The notes beneath the pieces were generated by a model. The model searched no databases and was not told the DNA's origin. It saw only the letters and a program-made list of their open reading frames with translations. From contig JALOPY010000189.1 in assembly GCA_025453735.1 (NCBI GenBank), positions 1-8,626 of the forward strand: a DNA stretch of 8,626 bases. Direction: 5' to 3'. The DNA is from a bacterium (GTDB lineage Bacteria > Zhuqueibacterota > Zhuqueibacteria > Thermofontimicrobiales > Thermofontimicrobiaceae). Each line of letters starts with the position of its first letter. Position 1 is the stretch's first letter. A program made the position numbers and the translations under genes. Of the stretch, positions 6,300-8,626 are shown in pieces.

Positions 6300-7217
6300 A
6301 TGGCGCCAAAATCGAAAAAAGGAACGCAAACCAGTTCGTTCGGTTCTCCGGGTCGAATCAACCACGATGCTTCCGCATTTTATAATAGCAAATTATACGA
6401 AGATTTGCCCCGCGAGGAGAATGGAGAATATCTTGAAAATATAATTCCGGATTCCTGCCTGAACACCATTTTTTGCAAGACTGCTGAAAACATGGAGGAG
6501 TTGCCTGATGATTGTGTTCATTTGATGGTAACCTCGCCGCCTTATAATGTCGGGAAAGACTATGACGAGGACTTCACGCTGGACGAGTACCTGGCTGTTC
6601 TCTCGCGAGTCTGGCATGAAGTGTTTCGTGTGCTCGTTCCCGGAGGAAGAGCTTGCATCAACGTCGCCAACCTGGGAAGAAAGCCGTATATTCCGCTTCA
6701 TGCTTATATTATCAATGACATGCTGGAGTTAGGATTTTTGATGCGAGGGGAAATTATCTGGAATAAAGCTGCCAGCGCCAGTGGATCAACAGCGTGGGGT
6801 AGCTGGCTTTCCGCGGCAAACCCGACATTGCGCGATATTCACGAATACATTCTGGTATTTTCAAAAGCGAATTTTGGGAGAAAAAATCCAACTAAAAGGG
6901 AAAATACGATAACAAAAGAAGCATTTTTAGAATTCACCAAAAGCATCTGGACGTTTCCCGCGGAATCAGCCAGTAAAATTGGACATCCAGCTCCATTTCC
7001 AGTTGAATTGCCGCATCGACTCATTCAGCTCTACACGTTTGAACATGAGGTAGTGCTTGATCCCTTTATGGGGAGTGGACAAACAGCTATCGCCGCGCTC
7101 AAAGCCAACAGGCAGTTTGTAGGCTATGACATCGATAAAAATTATGTCGAATTAGCTGAAAAGCGAATTAATGAATTTCGTATCAAATTTAAAAATCAGA
7201 AGGCGTTTGATTTTTGA
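6300..7217 (+). CDS. Site-specific DNA methyltransferase, beta-class (N4-cytosine or N6-adenine)
   Basis: The enzyme transfers a methyl group from S-adenosylmethionine to an exocyclic amino group in DNA. The order of motifs gives the class: catalytic motif IV TSPPY (78-82) comes first, and the AdoMet side comes last, with motif X-like GHPAPFPVELPHRLI (228-242) and motif I DPFMGSGQT (254-262). This is the beta arrangement. SPPY rather than DPPY leans towards N4-cytosine, but this is not decisive. The middle, with GSTAWGSW (162-169), probably holds the recognition region. GRINHDASAFY (18-28) resembles N-termini of related enzymes and supports ATG 6300, although only a weak GGAAG lies upstream. 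The 305-residue length is normal and all motifs are intact. No restriction endonuclease is visible nearby, so it looks like an orphan. It overlaps the next gene by four bases. The target sequence cannot be read from the protein. Confidence 0.9.
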   Translation: MAPKSKKGTQTSSFGSPGRINHDASAFYNSKLYEDLPREENGEYLENIIPDSCLNTIFCKTAENMEELPDDCVHLMVTSPPYNVGKDYDEDFTLDEYLAVLSRVWHEVFRVLVPGGRACINVANLGRKPYIPLHAYIINDMLELGFLMRGEIIWNKAASASGSTAWGSWLSAANPTLRDIHEYILVFSKANFGRKNPTKRENTITKEAFLEFTKSIWTFPAESASKIGHPAPFPVELPHRLIQLYTFEHEVVLDPFMGSGQTAIAALKANRQFVGYDIDKNYVELAEKRINEFRIKFKNQKAFDF

Positions 7218-8179
7218 AAATAAAAGCCCATCAAAATTCAAATTCAAACCAGGCGCAGAACGCGTGGATCACAATTTACCTGAAAATGTGGAAATTATAT
7301 CTTCATGCCCGAAGATTTTTGATTGTATTGCTCATTGAAGTTAGAAAATTCAGAGCCTTCCATATCATCAAGCTTTATTTAATCTACCCATTTTCCTGGA
7401 AGCAGCGAGTCGCCTTGCTGGAATTTAAAAAAAGATACGCGGATGCGATTGATCTCTGCAAGAAAAAGCTTCAGCAGATGAAAACTCCGGGACCAAAATT
7501 TGCGTCTGAAATTTATGAATTCCTGGGAAGAAATCAGCGCAATCTCAACCAGCTTGATGACGCATTCAGCTCATTCCTGACTGCCCAGGAATTCAATTCA
7601 AAATCACCATCATTGTACTACGAAATCGGACTCATTCATTTTATGAAGCGGGATTATTCGGCAGCCAGGCGATCGATGGAAACCGCGATAAAACGAGGCT
7701 ATGATACTGCATCATTGCGGATTCACCTGGGAAAAGTGTACTATCAAATGGGGATGTACAATCGGGCTGAAGATTGTTTCACACGGGTTTTGAATGTGTA
7801 TCCACGGGAGGGGAGTATTCATTTTCTGCTTGGGATCGTTTATAAAAGCAAGGTTGACTATCAATTAGCCATTCAAGCGTTTAAAAAAGCAATCGAATAT
7901 GGGAGCGATCAGAAAGAAGAACACCTCGGACTGGCTGAAATTTACACACGACTCGGATATTGGCGCGAGGCGATCCAGGAATATAAGCAAATACTTGATT
8001 TCGATCCGGATAATTTTATAGCCCATTATTTTCTCGGTCGCATCTATGAAATTTTAGGCTTTGAAGATAATGCGATTCATGAATTTATCCAGGCAAATAA
8101 AATAAGCCCTGATGACGAGGATACCAAACAAAAACTGACACAACTGCTTTCCAGTCCGGTCACCAAAGTTGAATATTAG
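7214..8179 (+). CDS. TPR-repeat protein of unknown function
   Basis: I do not recognise a specific family. From about residue 97 to 300 there are six consecutive 34-residue tetratricopeptide repeats (starting near 97, 131, 165, 199, 233 and 267) with the usual small and aromatic spacing, for example the one containing LGKVYYQMGMYNRAEDCF. TPRs normally form protein-binding solenoids. The first 95 residues are basic and contain a hydrophobic stretch (FLIVLLI, 35-41, and IIKLYLIYPF, 51-60) too short or too charged for a clear membrane span or signal peptide; peripheral membrane contact is possible. The TTG start at 7214 overlaps the methyltransferase stop (TTGA) and has AGAAGG at 7198-7203 ten bases upstream, so translational coupling is likely. 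The in-frame ATG 7286 is the alternative and has no ribosome site. A working link with the methyltransferase is inference only. Confidence 0.78.
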   Translation: MKIKAHQNSNSNQAQNAWITIYLKMWKLYLHARRFLIVLLIEVRKFRAFHIIKLYLIYPFSWKQRVALLEFKKRYADAIDLCKKKLQQMKTPGPKFASEIYEFLGRNQRNLNQLDDAFSSFLTAQEFNSKSPSLYYEIGLIHFMKRDYSAARRSMETAIKRGYDTASLRIHLGKVYYQMGMYNRAEDCFTRVLNVYPREGSIHFLLGIVYKSKVDYQLAIQAFKKAIEYGSDQKEEHLGLAEIYTRLGYWREAIQEYKQILDFDPDNFIAHYFLGRIYEILGFEDNAIHEFIQANKISPDDEDTKQKLTQLLSSPVTKVEY

Positions 8180-8231
8180 GCATCGAAAAGAACTGCACAT
8201 ACAAGTTTCACAGCGAAAGGGAAATTGACCA

Positions 8232-8626
8232 ATGCAACTCAACAAACTGATAAAGGTAGCCAAAGGAGATTCACCGGTCGATCTGCTGCTAAAAAATGTA
8301 AATTTCATCAATGTTGTTTCCGGCGAAATTTACCCCACGGATATCGCTATCGTGGATCAATTCATCGCCGGAATTGGAACTGGCTATTCAGGACGTGAAG
8401 AATTGGATTTGACAGGACTTTATGCTGCCCCGGGTTTCATCGATGGCCACGTTCATATTGAAAGCTCGATGGTCACGATATCCCAATTCGCCCGGGCAGT
8501 GGTGCCACTGGGCACGACTTCTGTAATTGCTGATCCACATGAAATTGCCAATGTCATGGGCTATGAAGGCATTCGGTTCATGATGGAATCGGCAAAATAC
8601 AATCCATTGAATGTTTTCTTTATGCT
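8232..8626 (+). CDS. ade: Adenine deaminase, N-terminal part (runs off the window)
   Basis: Adenine deaminase (amidohydrolase superfamily, Ade/AdeC type) converts adenine to hypoxanthine and ammonia in purine salvage. Translating from ATG 8232 gives 131 residues before the window edge. The start is supported by AAGGG at 8217-8221, ten bases upstream. The N-terminal small domain (DLLLKNVNFINVVSGEI, about 17-33) leads into PGFIDGHVHIESSM (67-80), whose His73 and His75 are the HxH metal ligands. ADPHEIANVMG (100-110) follows. GHVHIESSM and ADPHEIANV together are distinctive for adenine deaminase rather than dihydroorotase or hydantoinase. The gene is cut by the window end, not visibly broken. 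It lies 52 bases after the TPR gene with no terminator between, so it may share that transcript. It would act on adenine from nucleosides or the environment. Confidence 0.93.
   Translation, partial: MQLNKLIKVAKGDSPVDLLLKNVNFINVVSGEIYPTDIAIVDQFIAGIGTGYSGREELDLTGLYAAPGFIDGHVHIESSMVTISQFARAVVPLGTTSVIADPHEIANVMGYEGIRFMMESAKYNPLNVFFM

Noticed and set aside
6124..6444. Forward open frame running across the 18-bp hairpin into the methyltransferase
   Set aside because: It crosses a probable transcript end and a promoter, overlaps the conserved methyltransferase N-terminus in another frame and has no family features.
6300..8179. Complete restriction-modification or phage-defence system
   Set aside because: Only a methyltransferase is recognisable. 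The adjacent TPR protein shows no nuclease or helicase motif, and the other neighbours are metabolic genes.
8054..8311. Antisense frame spanning the TPR end and the ade start
   Set aside because: It conflicts with two well-supported + strand genes and has no motif.

Overview
The window looks like an ordinary chromosomal stretch from a mesophilic or moderately thermophilic bacterium with moderate-to-low GC. Every gene I can support is on the + strand. The clearest theme is nucleoside and nucleobase salvage. I see no phage, plasmid, IS, CRISPR, rRNA or tRNA signature. The lineage cannot be fixed from sequence alone. The gene set and the mix of strong and weak Shine-Dalgarno sites would fit a member of the FCB/KSB1/Calditrichota-like groups, but this is only a guess.

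Region by region: 1-291 is non-coding. It holds a 15-bp perfect hairpin (100-132) and a near-consensus sigma70-type promoter (208-236) that drives a zinc-dependent alcohol dehydrogenase (292-1317). A second near-consensus promoter (1326-1354) and a strong ribosome site drive ssb (1402-1851), which ends at a textbook intrinsic terminator (1886-1919). A new transcription unit then starts with cdd (1997-2389), udk (2399-3025) and a divergent thymidine-kinase-like gene (3090-3638). After a 310-base leader with secondary structure comes a concentrative nucleoside transporter, nupC-like (best start GTG 3949), followed by punA (5306-6130). An 18-bp perfect hairpin (6160-6198) separates this block from a unit with its own promoter (6215-6243). 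That unit encodes a beta-class DNA amino-methyltransferase (6300-7217), which overlaps a TPR-repeat protein by four bases (7214-8179). The window ends inside an adenine deaminase gene (8232 to beyond 8626).

Together the genes describe a salvage route. The NupC-like carrier imports nucleosides. Cdd converts cytidine and deoxycytidine to uridine and deoxyuridine. Udk phosphorylates uridine and cytidine, and the Tdk-like protein would phosphorylate thymidine or deoxyuridine. PunA releases purine bases, and Ade turns adenine into hypoxanthine. The methyltransferase/TPR pair sits inside this set without an obvious metabolic link.

I do not see a clearly new system. The points most worth a second look are: two salvage kinases with unusual changes at conserved sites (Udk lacks a segment after its EGILIL strand; the Tdk-like protein has Asp in place of the catalytic Glu and His in place of a conserved Asp); a PunA with an altered purine-pocket motif; the structured nupC leader; and the orphan methyltransferase coupled to a TPR protein.
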